Shown here: positions 17,811-26,040 of the stretch, piece after piece
Position numbering within the stretch: the first letter of the stretch is position 1
How the letters are laid out: each line of letters opens with the position of its first letter
Source of the DNA: Microvirga vignae
GTDB lineage: Bacteria; Pseudomonadota; Alphaproteobacteria; Rhizobiales; Beijerinckiaceae
NCBI RefSeq assembly: GCF_001017175.1
Contig: NZ_LCYG01000014.1
Span: forward strand, 98,076 to 162,075
Length of the DNA stretch: 64,000 bases
Reading direction: 5' to 3'
Made by a program: the position numbers and the translations under genes
The notes under the pieces: model-generated
Told to the model about the DNA's origin: nothing
Databases searched by the model: none
Seen by the model: only the letters and a program-made list of their open reading frames with translations

Positions 17811-18893
17811 TTACGCAGTCAGGCCGCTGACGAGGGACGGGATGTCGAGCGAGCGGAAACCGTAATGGTTCAACCAGCGCACATCGGCCTCGAAGAACGG
17901 ACGCAGGTCCGGCATGCCGTATTTCAGCATCGCGATGCGGTCGATGCCCATGCCCCAGGCAAAGCCCTGGTACTCATCGGGATCGAGCCCACAATTGCGC
18001 AGCACATTCGGATGGACCATGCCGCAGCCGAGAATTTCGAGCCAATCCTCGCCCTCGCCGAAGCGGATCTCACCGCCTTTGCGCGAGCACTGGATGTCGA
18101 CCTCGGCCGACGGCTCCGTGAAGGGGAAGAAGGAGGGGCGGAAGCGCATCTTCACCTGGTCGACCTCGAAGAAGGCCTTGCAGAACTCTTCGAGAATCCA
18201 CTTCAGGTGCGCAATGTTGGCCGACTTATCGATGACGAGGCCCTCCACCTGATGGAACATCGGCGTGTGGGTCTGGTCCGAGTCATGACGATAGGTCCGG
18301 CCCGGGATGATCACGCGGATCGGCGGCTTCTGCCCCGTCATCGTGCGGATTTGCACCGGCGAGGTGTGCGTGCGCAACACCTTGCGCTCGCCCTTCTCGT
18401 CAGGGGCGAGGAAGAAGGTGTCGTGCATCTCGCGGGCCGGGTGACCTTCCGGGAAGTTGAGTGCCGTGAAGTTGAGATAATCCGTCTCGATATCCGGCCC
18501 CTCGGCGACGGAGAAACCCATATCGGCGAAGATCGCCGTCAGTTCCTCGATCACCTGGCTGATCGGGTGGATGCGGCCGCGCGATTCCGGCGCTTCAGGC
18601 ACAGGCAGCGTCACGTCGATGCGCTCGGCGGCAAGACGCGCCTCAAGAGCGGCCTCGGCAAGCGTCTCTTTCTTCGCGGCGATTGCGGTCTGCACCTTGT
18701 CGCGCAGGCCGTTGATGAGCGGGCCGCGTTCTTTCCGCTCCTCGGGCGTCATGGCGCCGAGGGTTTTCAGAAGTTCGGAGACGGAGCCCTTCTTGCCGAG
18801 GGCGGACACACGCACGGATTCGAGAGCCGCTTCGTCGCCGGCGGCTTCGACCTGGGAGAGCAGGTCACGTTCGAGTTGATTGAGATCGGTCAT
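17811..18893 (-). CDS. pheS: Phenylalanine-tRNA ligase alpha subunit
   Basis: Catalytic chain of phenylalanyl-tRNA synthetase; activates Phe and charges tRNA-Phe together with PheT. The N-terminal coiled-coil (residues ~1-90) is followed by the class II core: motif 2 in [18 protein letters not shown], the phenylalanine-binding region around [12 protein letters not shown], and motif 3 [14 protein letters not shown]. The 360-residue length is typical. A 180-bp spacer with a strong hairpin separates it from rplT. No Phe-rich leader peptide was seen in this spacer. Confidence 0.97.
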   Translation of the reverse strand: MTDLNQLERDLLSQVEAAGDEAALESVRVSALGKKGSVSELLKTLGAMTPEERKERGPLINGLRDKVQTAIAAKKETLAEAALEARLAAERIDVTLPVPEAPESRGRIHPISQVIEELTAIFADMGFSVAEGPDIETDYLNFTALNFPEGHPAREMHDTFFLAPDEKGERKVLRTHTSPVQIRTMTGQKPPIRVIIPGRTYRHDSDQTHTPMFHQVEGLVIDKSANIAHLKWILEEFCKAFFEVDQVKMRFRPSFFPFTEPSAEVDIQCSRKGGEIRFGEGEDWLEILGCGMVHPNVLRNCGLDPDEYQGFAWGMGIDRIAMLKYGMPDLRPFFEADVRWLNHYGFRSLDIPSLVSGLTA

Positions 18894-19028
18894 CGGTCCC
18901 TTGCCAGATGCAAGCGCTTTGAGTGAGGCGCGGCGCGGGAACCGTCAAGTCGTCCGAGCCGCGAAGTGGCAACCGACAGCCCATTTAAGCCGTCAGCGCG
19001 GGTGGTCTCGGAGAAGGGGGAGTAAGGC

Positions 19029-19056
19029 GGCACGGCTGAAACCTTTCAGCCGTGCC
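19029..19056 (-). promoter_or_regulatory. Strong hairpin between rplT and pheS
   Basis: A perfect 13-bp inverted repeat, GGCACGGCTGAAA at 19029-19041 and TTTCAGCCGTGCC at 19044-19056, lies ~18 bp after the rplT stop in the 180-bp rplT-pheS spacer. No T-run follows on the minus strand, so it is not a standard terminator. It may protect the rplT 3' end, mark an RNA processing site, or regulate pheST. Confidence 0.5.
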
Positions 19057-19073
19057 AGTGCCGAAGTCTATCC

Positions 19074-19442
19074 TCAGGCGGCCTGCTGTGGCAGGGCGGC
19101 CTTGGCGCGCTCCACATAGGCAGCGAAAGCAGCCGGCTCGTGGATGGCCAGTTCGGACAGGACCTTGCGATCGACCTCGATCCCAGCCTTGCCGAGACCG
19201 TCAATAAATCGGGAATAGGTCAGGCCATGCAGGCGGACTGCAGCGTTGAGGCGCTGGATCCAGAGAGCGCGGAAGGTGCGCTTCTTGTTGCGACGGTCGC
19301 GAGTGGCATATTGCATGCTCTTCTCGACCGCCTGCTTGGCGATGCGGATCGTGTTCTTGCGGCGGCCATAGAAGCCTTTGGCAGCCTTGAAAACCTTCTT
19401 ATGCTTGGCGTGGGCGGTAACGCCCCGTTTGACGCGGGCCAT
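19074..19442 (-). CDS. rplT: Large ribosomal subunit protein bL20
   Basis: Assembly-initiating protein of the 50S subunit; in several bacteria it also represses its own operon by binding the mRNA leader. The sequence has the very basic N-terminal helix ([20 protein letters not shown]) and the globular C-terminus with [18 protein letters not shown]. The 122-residue length is normal for alphaproteobacteria. It lies 42 bp after rpmI in the conserved infC-rpmI-rplT order. Confidence 0.98.
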   Translation of the reverse strand: MARVKRGVTAHAKHKKVFKAAKGFYGRRKNTIRIAKQAVEKSMQYATRDRRNKKRTFRALWIQRLNAAVRLHGLTYSRFIDGLGKAGIEVDRKVLSELAIHEPAAFAAYVERAKAALPQQAA

Positions 19443-19484
19443 GGGAAAACTCCTTCAAAATCAGGGATGTGGTGGAAGACCGCC

Positions 19485-19685
19485 TTAGCCGTTCGGCAGG
19501 AAGTACTTCTTCACGTTGTAGGCGTCGCCCTCGAACAGCGTCGTGGTGCCGCGCAGGTTGCGGATCTGCTTGTTGGACCGCTTGATCATCCCGTGACGTT
19601 TGCCGGCCTGGGCGTAAACGACCTTGCCGGTGCCAGTGATCTTGAAGCGCTTCTTCGCGCCGGATTTCGTCTTCAGCTTGGGCAT
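19485..19685 (-). CDS. rpmI: Large ribosomal subunit protein bL35
   Basis: Small basic 50S protein. The opening [20 protein letters not shown] and the middle [12 protein letters not shown] are diagnostic, and the 66-residue length is exact for the family. A good ribosome-binding site (AAAGGAG) precedes the ATG at 19685. The gene is separated from infC by a 202-bp spacer that folds into several hairpins, unlike the close spacing from rpmI to rplT. Confidence 0.98.
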   Translation of the reverse strand: MPKLKTKSGAKKRFKITGTGKVVYAQAGKRHGMIKRSNKQIRNLRGTTTLFEGDAYNVKKYFLPNG

Positions 19686-19760
19686 TTGGCTCTCCTTTGG
19701 TCAGGCCTTTGGAGCGGCTTGAACCGCCTTTCAGGCCCAGTATTGCTGCTGTGAGCAAAA

Positions 19761-19862
19761 CGAACCGCCACGGCAGCCCTAACAGCCGGGCGGTTCGATG
19801 AAGGGCGGCTTATGACAGAAGCCCGCCCAAAAAGCAATGGCCGCCGGAAACCCGACGGCCAT
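19761..19862 (-). promoter_or_regulatory. Structured infC-rpmI spacer (three hairpins, candidate attenuator)
   Basis: Read on the minus strand after the infC stop: hairpin 1 pairs ATGGCCG with CGGCCAT (19862-19837) and is followed by TTGCTTTTTGG; hairpin 2 pairs GGGCGG with CCGCCC (19828-19803); hairpin 3 pairs CGAACCGCC with GGCGGTTCG plus an inner CGGC/GCCG (19797-19761) and is followed by TTTTGC. Hairpins 1 and 3 both look like intrinsic terminators. In E. coli and Bacillus the leader upstream of rpmI-rplT is the target of L20 autoregulation, so a regulatory role here is a reasonable inference. Confidence 0.55.
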
Positions 19863-19887
19863 GAAATTTGCCTGGAACTCGAATCTC

Positions 19888-20430
19888 TTAACGGGGCGCC
19901 AGGACCATGACGACCTGACGGCCTTCGAAGTTGGGCTCCTGCTCGACCTTGGCGAGATCGCCCACATCGGCCTTCACGCGCTCGAGAACTTTGAGGCCCA
20001 GATCCTGGTGCGCCATCTCGCGGCCGCGGAAGCGCAGGGTGATCTTCACCTTGTTGCCTTCCTCGAAGAAGCCCTTCATGGCCTTCATCTTGACGTCGTA
20101 ATCGTGATCGTCGATGCCCGGGCGCAGCTTGATTTCCTTGACCTCGACGGTCTTCTGCTTCTTGCGCGCCTCGGCGGCCTTCTTCTGCTCCAGGAAGCGG
20201 AATTTGCCGTAATCCAGGATCTTGCAGACCGGAGGATTCGCGTTCGGCGAGATTTCCACCAAGTCGAGGCCAGCGTCCTCAGCGACGCGCAAGGCATCGA
20301 AGAAGGGCATCACGCCCCGATTGTGTCCGGTGTCATCGATCAGCTGAACTTCGCGGACGCCGCGAATGTCACGGTTGGCGCGCGGGCCTTCTTTCTGCGG
20401 CACCGGCAAGGGTCTCATGGGACGGCGAAT
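19888..20430 (-). CDS. infC: Translation initiation factor IF-3, AUU start
   Basis: Binds the 30S subunit, blocks premature 50S joining and checks start-codon pairing. The sequence covers the N-terminal domain ([18 protein letters not shown]), the basic linker ([22 protein letters not shown]) and the C-terminal domain ([16 protein letters not shown]). An ATG exists at 20418, but it has no ribosome-binding site. Four codons upstream an ATT at 20430 is preceded by AGGAG with a 9-nt gap and yields the N-terminus (M)[11 protein letters not shown] starts are the known basis of infC self-control through IF-3 discrimination, so I chose it. A weak promoter candidate (TTGACT at 20550-20545) overlaps the stop region of the next gene. 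Confidence 0.93.
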   Translation of the reverse strand: MRRPMRPLPVPQKEGPRANRDIRGVREVQLIDDTGHNRGVMPFFDALRVAEDAGLDLVEISPNANPPVCKILDYGKFRFLEQKKAAEARKKQKTVEVKEIKLRPGIDDHDYDVKMKAMKGFFEEGNKVKITLRFRGREMAHQDLGLKVLERVKADVGDLAKVEQEPNFEGRQVVMVLAPR

Positions 20431-20546
20431 GGCTCTTATCTCCTGTTTAAGGGCTCAGTCGAGGCGGGAGACTTTTTGGGAAAGCCTCTGCAGCATGCTC
20501 AACGTTGCCGAGAATGAACTGACATTTCGCTCAAAACAGCGGGAAG

Positions 20547-21791
20547 TCAACTTGTTCTGTTGGCTGACCAGCTATCCAGAAGCGCGGAATACACATTGAG
20601 TGTGCTCGAAACCATGCGTTCGAGCGAGAAATGCCGCTCCACATGGGCTCTCGCCCGAGTGCCCAAAGCGATTCTGGCGCTGGCACCCAGATTCAGCGCG
20701 GCCCCGACAGCTTCCGCAAGGGCATCGGCATCGCCGGCCGGCACCCGCCAGCCCGTCCGCTCCTGTGGCTGGACCGCAGGAGGAGCCAGAACCGTCTCCG
20801 GCACCGCTCCGAGATCCGAGACCACCACCGGGGTGCCCATCGCCTGGGCTTCCACCGCCGAGCGGCCGAAGGCCTCGGGCTCGGTCGAAGGCACCGTGAC
20901 CACGGCAGCCGCCAGGAAGGCCGCTGGCATGTCCGTGCAATGGCCGACCCGGCGCACGATCCCCTTGAGGCGCTTGGCCTCGATCAGGCTGTCGAGTTCC
21001 TTCACATAGGAATCGCGCCCCTGCGGATCGCCTGCGAGGATATAGGCAACGTCCGTCACGCCTGCATCACGCAGCTTGGCGGCGGCCTCGATCAGGACCT
21101 TCTGCCCCTTCCAGCCCGTCAGGCGGGCAGCGAGCAGCACCACGCGCTCATGCGGCGCGACATCCCAGGCCTTCCTTAAGGACTCAATCCGCTCGGGCGC
21201 CACGGTGGACGGCGAGAACTTCAGGAAATCCGTTCCCCGGTAGATCACCCCGATCCGGTCGGCGGTGTGAGGATATTGCGAGCGGATCAGGTTGCTCGTG
21301 TATTGCGAGTTCGCGATGACCACATCACCGCGTGCCATGACCGAGTTGTAGAGCACCTTCACCGAAGAGCGGCCGGAATAACTGCCGTGATAGGTGGTCA
21401 CGAACGGAATGTTGAGGCTGCGGGCGGCGCCGAGCGCCACCCAGGCCGGAGCCCGGGACCGGGCATGGATCAGCGAGACCTTCTCCTTGTGGCAGATCCC
21501 GGCGAGCTTGCGCACATTGAGGAGCATGGAGAAGGGATTCTTCGTCGCTGCTGGAAAAGGAATCCAGATACCGCCTTTGGCCTGAAGCTCGCCCACAAGG
21601 CGTCCGCCCTCGGTCGCTACCAGCGCCCGCGCGCCCGCATGGACGAGCCCCTCGGCGATATCCACCGTGGTACGCTCCGCCCCACCGGCCTCAAGCTCCG
21701 GAACGATCTGCAGGATGGTTCGGCCTGCGAGAGGATGAATGTTGGATGACGGGAAAGCTGCTCCTCCGCCGGGTCGCGCTGAAAAACTCAC
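20547..21791 (-). CDS. Glycosyltransferase family 4 protein
   Basis: Retaining GT-B glycosyltransferase acting in the cytosol or at the inner membrane face, probably in envelope polysaccharide or lipid glycan assembly. The N-terminal domain opens with LQIVPELEAGGAERTTVDIA, common in GT4 enzymes. The C-terminal donor-binding domain has the EX7E motif in EPEAFGRSAVEAQAMG, followed by VVSDLGAVPETV. The length is 414 residues. It stands between infC and a divergent hydrolase, with no polysaccharide cluster around it, so acceptor and sugar are unknown. Confidence 0.9.
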   Translation of the reverse strand: MSFSARPGGGAAFPSSNIHPLAGRTILQIVPELEAGGAERTTVDIAEGLVHAGARALVATEGGRLVGELQAKGGIWIPFPAATKNPFSMLLNVRKLAGICHKEKVSLIHARSRAPAWVALGAARSLNIPFVTTYHGSYSGRSSVKVLYNSVMARGDVVIANSQYTSNLIRSQYPHTADRIGVIYRGTDFLKFSPSTVAPERIESLRKAWDVAPHERVVLLAARLTGWKGQKVLIEAAAKLRDAGVTDVAYILAGDPQGRDSYVKELDSLIEAKRLKGIVRRVGHCTDMPAAFLAAAVVTVPSTEPEAFGRSAVEAQAMGTPVVVSDLGAVPETVLAPPAVQPQERTGWRVPAGDADALAEAVGAALNLGASARIALGTRARAHVERHFSLERMVSSTLNVYSALLDSWSANRTS

Positions 21792-21869
21792 CGATGTAAG
21801 AGCCTTCTCGAATAGGATGACAGAATCGTTATGAACCCTTGCTTCAAAGCAGTTGAGGACAGGTTAACC

Positions 21870-22631
21870 ATGCAGCAAAGCGTCACAGTCGGAGAAGGCG
21901 CCGATGAGCGCCGGATTGCCGTGCTCCATCGGGAGGGCAAGGGCCCTCCGGCGGTCTGGATCGGCGGCTTCAAGTCCGACATGCGGGCGACCAAGGCAAC
22001 AGCCATCGATTCCTGGGCCGAACGGAAAGGTCGCGCGTGCTTGCGCTTCGACTACAGCGGCCATGGCGAATCCGGGGGCGACTTCGAACAGGGCACCATC
22101 TCCCGGTGGCTGGAGGAGGCGCTCGCTGTCATGGGACAGTTCCTCAAGGAGCGCCCCATTCTGGTAGGCTCCTCGATGGGAGGATGGATTTCCCTCCTCG
22201 CAGCGCGTCATCTGCTGGAAAAGCGTCCCGCCCTCGCACCGGCGGGCATCGTTCTCATCGCACCTGCCACCGACATGACGGAAAAGCTGATGTGGGGCCG
22301 CTTTCCCGAGGACATCCGGCGGGCGGTCGCGGAGACCGGCGTCTATTATCGCCCCTCGGCCTATTCGGAAGATCCCTATCCAATCACCAGGAAGCTGATC
22401 GAGGACGGACGTCACCACCTTCTTCTCGACAAGCCGATCCAGACCGGCTGCCCGGTCCACATCCTGCAAGGCATGGAAGACCCGGACGTGCCGTGGAACC
22501 ACGCACTCGAACTCATGGAGCACCTGCCAGGCGACAGTGTCTCGCTGACCCTTATCAAGGATGGGGATCACCGCCTGTCGCGGGACGAGGATCTGGAACG
22601 GCTGATCGGTGCGATCGAGGCGATTGCCTAA
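21870..22631 (+). CDS. Alpha/beta hydrolase (serine hydrolase)
   Basis: Cytosolic serine hydrolase of the alpha/beta fold. The nucleophile elbow is GSSMGGW (Ser near residue 104), the acid is probably in GMEDPDVPW, and the histidine is in DGDHRLSR. A lid segment with YYRPSAYSEDPYPIT lies between. I start it at ATG 21870, which has GAGGA upstream; an ATG at 21831 would add 13 residues but lacks a ribosome-binding site. The family resembles YqiA- or AB-hydrolase-type esterases of unknown substrate. It converges with the DUF1150 gene. Confidence 0.85.
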   Translation: MQQSVTVGEGADERRIAVLHREGKGPPAVWIGGFKSDMRATKATAIDSWAERKGRACLRFDYSGHGESGGDFEQGTISRWLEEALAVMGQFLKERPILVGSSMGGWISLLAARHLLEKRPALAPAGIVLIAPATDMTEKLMWGRFPEDIRRAVAETGVYYRPSAYSEDPYPITRKLIEDGRHHLLLDKPIQTGCPVHILQGMEDPDVPWNHALELMEHLPGDSVSLTLIKDGDHRLSRDEDLERLIGAIEAIA

Positions 22632-22652
22632 ACGCTGAAGGCGAGGTGAGCC

Positions 22653-22919
22653 TTAATGCAGGCTCACCGTGGTCAGATCATGCGCCCAGGCATTGGCAAC
22701 CGCTGCATCGCGGGTATCGGTCAGCACGATGGGCTCGCCGCTGGCGGACAGAAGGGCGAAGAGGTTCATCCCAGGCTGCAGCTTCGGAGCCTGCGGGAAG
22801 AGCCGCGCCACATCGTCGGAACGCAGCGGTTTCACATAGGCCATCTCGCCGAGGCCCAGATTAGCCAGCTCAGCCACATCCAAAGGCCGACCGGCATGAT
22901 TGTTGGTGTCGTGGTTCAT
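22653..22919 (-). CDS. DUF1150 protein
   Basis: Small alphaproteobacterial protein of unknown function, regularly encoded beside an Hsp20 gene. Recognisable parts are LANLGLGEMAYVKPLRSDD and the C-terminal MNLFALLSASGEPIVLTDTR with AVANAWAHDL. I chose ATG 22919 (88 residues), which has AAGGAG 6 nt upstream; an ATG ten codons further upstream overlaps the hsp20 stop. The gene follows hsp20 by 26 bp, so the two are probably co-expressed in heat shock. Its function in proteostasis is inferred from linkage only. Confidence 0.85.
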   Translation of the reverse strand: MNHDTNNHAGRPLDVAELANLGLGEMAYVKPLRSDDVARLFPQAPKLQPGMNLFALLSASGEPIVLTDTRDAAVANAWAHDLTTVSLH

Positions 22920-22945
22920 GGCCATCTCCTTGATGCGGAATGCCG

Positions 22946-23380
22946 TCACACCTTGTCCGAGGCGATGATGTTGATCTTGCGGACGATCCGCTCCGGCTCG
23001 GGCCGGACCAGATCGATCGACAACAGGCCGTTGGACAGATCGGCACCCAGAACCTCCATGCCGTCAACAAGGAGGAAGGTGCGCTGAAATTGACGGGCGG
23101 CGATGCCGCGATGAAGGAAGTGCCTGGTCTTGTCGTCGGACTGACGTCCCCGGATGACGAGTTGGTTCTCTTCCAGGGTCACTTCCAGCTGATCCTGGGT
23201 AAATCCAGCGACAGCCAGGGTGATGCGCAGACGCTCGGGAGCGCGCTCGGTGCGGGGCAAACGCTCGATATTATAGGGAGGGTAGCCATCTCCGGCTGCT
23301 TTCGCGACCCGGTCGAGCGCCTGCTCGATCTCGTCGAAGCCCAACAGAAACGGATGCCCAAACGGCGACTGACGCGACAT
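22946..23380 (-). CDS. Hsp20/alpha-crystallin small heat shock protein
   Basis: ATP-independent holdase that binds unfolding proteins as large oligomers. The alpha-crystallin domain runs over residues ~35-130, with YNIERL at its start, the LAVAGFTQDQLEVTLEENQL strand pair and the GLLSIDLVRPEPE end. The N-terminal arm (SPFGHPFLLGFDEIEQALDR) is that of the class A IbpA-like proteins of rhizobia; the 144-residue length agrees. There is no good Shine-Dalgarno next to the ATG; instead three hairpins fill the leader (23384-23460), suggesting control by RNA folding. An RpoH-like promoter lies just upstream. Confidence 0.93.
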   Translation of the reverse strand: MSRQSPFGHPFLLGFDEIEQALDRVAKAAGDGYPPYNIERLPRTERAPERLRITLAVAGFTQDQLEVTLEENQLVIRGRQSDDKTRHFLHRGIAARQFQRTFLLVDGMEVLGADLSNGLLSIDLVRPEPERIVRKINIIASDKV

Positions 23381-23383
23381 GTT

Positions 23384-23460
23384 CGAAGCCCAAGGTTAGA
23401 GGCACTTCGGTTGAGTGTGAGCCCGCTCATGCGGCACTCACGCAGCCTGATTAAGGCCGC
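23384..23460 (-). promoter_or_regulatory. Three-hairpin 5' leader of hsp20 (RNA thermometer candidate)
   Basis: Reading toward the gene: hairpin A pairs GCCT with AGGC (23457-23445, extended by two more pairs); hairpin B pairs GTGAG with CTCAC and inside it CCGC with GCGG (23441-23417); hairpin C pairs CGAAG with CTTCG (23409-23384) and ends three bases before the ATG. Chains of hairpins of ~60-110 nt ending at the start codon are the plan of ROSE-type thermometers, common on rhizobial hsp20 genes. A clear Shine-Dalgarno and the ROSE UYGCU motif are not evident, so the class is unproven. Confidence 0.45.
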
Positions 23461-23468
23461 TGTCAGCA

Positions 23469-23497
23469 ATATGGATATGGTTCTCAGACCGATCAAG
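23469..23497 (-). promoter_or_regulatory. Candidate RpoH (sigma-32) promoter of hsp20
   Basis: On the minus strand CTTGAT (23497-23492), a 17-bp spacer and CCATAT (23474-23469) resemble the heat-shock sigma factor pattern CTTGAA...CCATAT of alphaproteobacteria. It would start RNA at about 23462, exactly where the chain of leader hairpins begins. This agreement of position is the main support. Confidence 0.4.
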
Positions 23498-23628
23498 ACC
23501 CCCTGCCAAGCCCCCTCGGAAGGGAACGCCAGAAGGGTAAACGGCCTCCTGCCCTACCCCGCAAGATACGCCATTCGGCTGCCTATTCTCGCTTATGATC
23601 AAGGCTACCGTCCGACAGGAGCGACGGC

Positions 23629-24429
23629 ATGACCAAAACTATGCGGCCCCGCTGGGCCAGCGGCGGCCTCTACGAATCTTACGTTGGACGCTGGAGCCGA
23701 TTGGTGGCCCGGGAATTCCTCGTTTGGCTGAATGCCCCGTCTGGTCTCGACTGGCTCGATGTGGGCTGCGGCACCGGCGCTCTGATGGAGGCGATTGCCG
23801 TACGATGCGCTCCCAAACACCTTACCGGGATCGATGCTTCCGAGGGCTTTTTGGAATTCGCTCGCCAGCGGTTGGGAGATCATAGTGTCGAACTGCAGCA
23901 GGCTGACGCGCAGAGCCTGCCTTTCACAGATTCCGCGTTCGACCGAGTTGTCTCCGGCCTCATGTTGAATTTCGTGCCGGATAAAGGGCGCACCGCCGCG
24001 GAGATGGCACGCATCACGCGCTCCGGCGGCGAGGTGGCGCTTTATGTCTGGGACTATACCGGCGGCATGGAGATGATGCGCCGGTTCTGGGACGCGGCGG
24101 CGGATCTGAACCCGCATGCCCGTGATCTGCAGGAAAATTGGCATGCAGCGTTCTGCCAGCCGGAGCCGCTCCACCAGCTTCTGGAAAAGGTGAGGTTAGA
24201 CCATGTCGAGGTCCGCGCCATCGACGTGCCCACCATCTTCCGCGACTTCGACGATTACTGGACCCCCTTCCTCGGAGGCCAGTCGCCGGCGCCGGCCTAT
24301 TGCATGTCGCTCACCGAAGAGCATCGCCTGGCGCTGCGGGAGAGGCTGCGTGAAATCCTTCCCCCGCAACCGGATAGCAGCATTCACCTCACAGCCCGCG
24401 CCTGGGCCGTGAGGGGCCGCAAACGCTAG
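23629..24429 (+). CDS. Class I SAM-dependent methyltransferase
   Basis: Rossmann-fold methyltransferase (Methyltransf_11 type). Motif I is LDVGCGTGALME near residues 43-54; the acidic residue of motif II is in TGIDASEGFL, and motif post-I/III reads LPFTDSAFDRVVSGLMLNFV. The sequence resembles the UbiE/menaquinone-like group, but the C-terminal part (with a segment ending DYWTPFLGG) is typical of uncharacterised small-molecule methyltransferases. Substrate unknown. It runs convergent to argH, with 6 bp between stops. Confidence 0.88.
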   Translation: MTKTMRPRWASGGLYESYVGRWSRLVAREFLVWLNAPSGLDWLDVGCGTGALMEAIAVRCAPKHLTGIDASEGFLEFARQRLGDHSVELQQADAQSLPFTDSAFDRVVSGLMLNFVPDKGRTAAEMARITRSGGEVALYVWDYTGGMEMMRRFWDAAADLNPHARDLQENWHAAFCQPEPLHQLLEKVRLDHVEVRAIDVPTIFRDFDDYWTPFLGGQSPAPAYCMSLTEEHRLALRERLREILPPQPDSSIHLTARAWAVRGRKR

Positions 24430-24435
24430 CTGGTC

Positions 24436-25836
24436 TCAGACCTGGCTACGCCACCAAGCGACCTGCTCGGCCACGCGAACCGGCGAGGTGCCGCCAAAGC
24501 TCGTGCGGGAGCGGACGGAGTTCTCGACACCCAGCACGTCATAGATGCCCTTGTGGATCTTCGGCTCGACAGCCTGCATCACCTCGAGCGGCAGCTCTTC
24601 GAAGCTGCAACCGCGCTTTTCAGCCTCGGAAACGATGCGGCCCGTGACATGGTGGGCATCGCGGAAGGGAATGTTGAGGCTGCGCACGAGCCAGTCGGCG
24701 AGGTCGGTGGCCGTGGAGAATCCGGCTCCGGCAACCGCCGCCATCCGTTCCGGCACGGGCTCCAGATCCTGGATCATACCAGTGGTGGCGGCGAGCACGA
24801 TCTCGAGCGTGTCGGCGGCATCGAAGAGCGGCTCCTTATCCTCCTGCATGTCCTTCGCATAGGCGAGCGGCAGGCCTTTCATGACGGTGAGCAGCGAAAC
24901 GAGCGAGCCGATCACGCGGCCGGTCTTGCCGCGCACGAGCTCCGCCGCATCAGGATTGCGCTTCTGCGGCATCATGCTGGAACCGGTGGTCCAGCGGTCG
25001 GGGAGCTTTACGAAGCCGAAGGGAGCCGACATCCAGATGATGGTCTCTTCCGCAAGCCGCGACAGGTGCATGGCGCAGATCGAGGCGGCGGCCATGAATT
25101 CCAGCAGGCTGTCACGGTCGGACACGGTGTCGAGCGAATTGCGGGTCGGGCCGTCGAATCCCAGCGCCTTCGCCGTCATATGCCTGTCGATGGGGAAGGA
25201 CGTGCCGGCAAGCGCGCCTGCACCCAGCGGGCATTCGTTCAGGCGCTTGCGGGAGTCGCGGAACCGGCTGCGGTCGCGGCCGAACATTTCCACATAGGCC
25301 ATGAGGTGATGACCGAAGGTCACCGGTTGGGCACTCTGCAGATGGGTAAAGCCCGGCATCACGGTAGCGGCATGCGCCTCCGCCTTGTCGAGCAGCGCCT
25401 TGATCAGGTTGGTGAGCTGCTCCTCGGCCCGGTCATGGGCCTCGCGCACCCAGAGGCGCGTATCGGTAGCCACCTGGTCGTTGCGGCTGCGGGCCGTGTG
25501 GAGGCGCGCCGCCGGATCGCCGATGATCTCGCGAAGCCTGCTCTCCACGTTCATATGGATGTCTTCAAGCGCCGTCGAGAAGGTGAAGTTGCCTGACTCA
25601 ATTTCACCGAGCACCCGCTGCAACCCCTGATGGATTGCATCCCGGTCGCTCTCGGCGATGATGCCTTGCTTCGCCAGCATGGCGCTGTGGGCAATGGAGC
25701 CCTGGACGTCCTGCGCATACAGGCGCTTGTCGAAGTCGATGGAAGCGTTGATCGCTTCCATGAGCGCGCTCGGCGAGGACGAGAACCGCCCACCCCACAT
25801 GGTGTTGGCACCGGACTTCTTGGCTTCTTCGGACAC
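24436..25836 (-). CDS. argH: Argininosuccinate lyase
   Basis: Last step of arginine synthesis: argininosuccinate to arginine and fumarate. The fumarase-superfamily signature [20 protein letters not shown] is complete, including the catalytic serine loop, and [12 protein letters not shown] and [14 protein letters not shown] are present. The 466-residue length is standard. The start is GTG at 25836. It is divergent from the peptide importer, with ~200 bp between; two palindromes lie in that interval, nearer to the importer. Confidence 0.97.
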   Translation of the reverse strand: MSEEAKKSGANTMWGGRFSSSPSALMEAINASIDFDKRLYAQDVQGSIAHSAMLAKQGIIAESDRDAIHQGLQRVLGEIESGNFTFSTALEDIHMNVESRLREIIGDPAARLHTARSRNDQVATDTRLWVREAHDRAEEQLTNLIKALLDKAEAHAATVMPGFTHLQSAQPVTFGHHLMAYVEMFGRDRSRFRDSRKRLNECPLGAGALAGTSFPIDRHMTAKALGFDGPTRNSLDTVSDRDSLLEFMAAASICAMHLSRLAEETIIWMSAPFGFVKLPDRWTTGSSMMPQKRNPDAAELVRGKTGRVIGSLVSLLTVMKGLPLAYAKDMQEDKEPLFDAADTLEIVLAATTGMIQDLEPVPERMAAVAGAGFSTATDLADWLVRSLNIPFRDAHHVTGRIVSEAEKRGCSFEELPLEVMQAVEPKIHKGIYDVLGVENSVRSRTSFGGTSPVRVAEQVAWWRSQV

Positions 25837-25909
25837 TGTGTTTCACCCAGGATTTAAGCTCTGCAAGCCTTTGCCATATGTCACGCGCCAAGGCAAAGCC
25901 GCAACGATG

Positions 25910-25940
25910 ATGCACGTGCATTAAGCACATTGCGCAATGT
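25910..25940. promoter_or_regulatory. Two perfect palindromes, candidate operators
   Basis: ATGCACGTGCAT (25910-25921) and ACATTGCGCAATGT (25927-25940) are perfect palindromes whose centres are 18 bp apart. The second one abuts the -35 hexamer of the importer promoter (25941). Such placement suits a dimeric regulator that activates or represses the peptide importer, or both this and argH. The regulator is unknown; none is encoded nearby. Confidence 0.45.
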
Positions 25941-25968
25941 TTGCCAGTTTAAAACCAGTTGCTAGACT
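25941..25968 (+). promoter_or_regulatory. Candidate sigma-70 promoter of the peptide importer
   Basis: TTGCCA (25941-25946), a 16-bp spacer and TAGACT (25963-25968) match the consensus at five and four of six positions. The start of the binding-protein gene lies 73 bp downstream at 26041. It sits directly beside a 14-bp palindrome. Confidence 0.5.
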
Positions 25969-26040
25969 CGACAGCTTTTGTGTGATTTGCATTCATGTTG
26001 GCGCAACAACAAGCGCTCCAGCGCTGTAAGGGAATGGCCA

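Noticed and set aside
16821..18926. 701-codon open frame opposite pheS and pheT
   Set aside because: It lies wholly antisense to two well-conserved synthetase genes. Third-position GC bias removes stops from this frame, and its residue mix (His, Arg, Ala, Asp-rich) is typical of such shadows.
18894..19073. pheM-like leader peptide for pheST attenuation
   Set aside because: No short Phe-rich open frame precedes the hairpin in the spacer.
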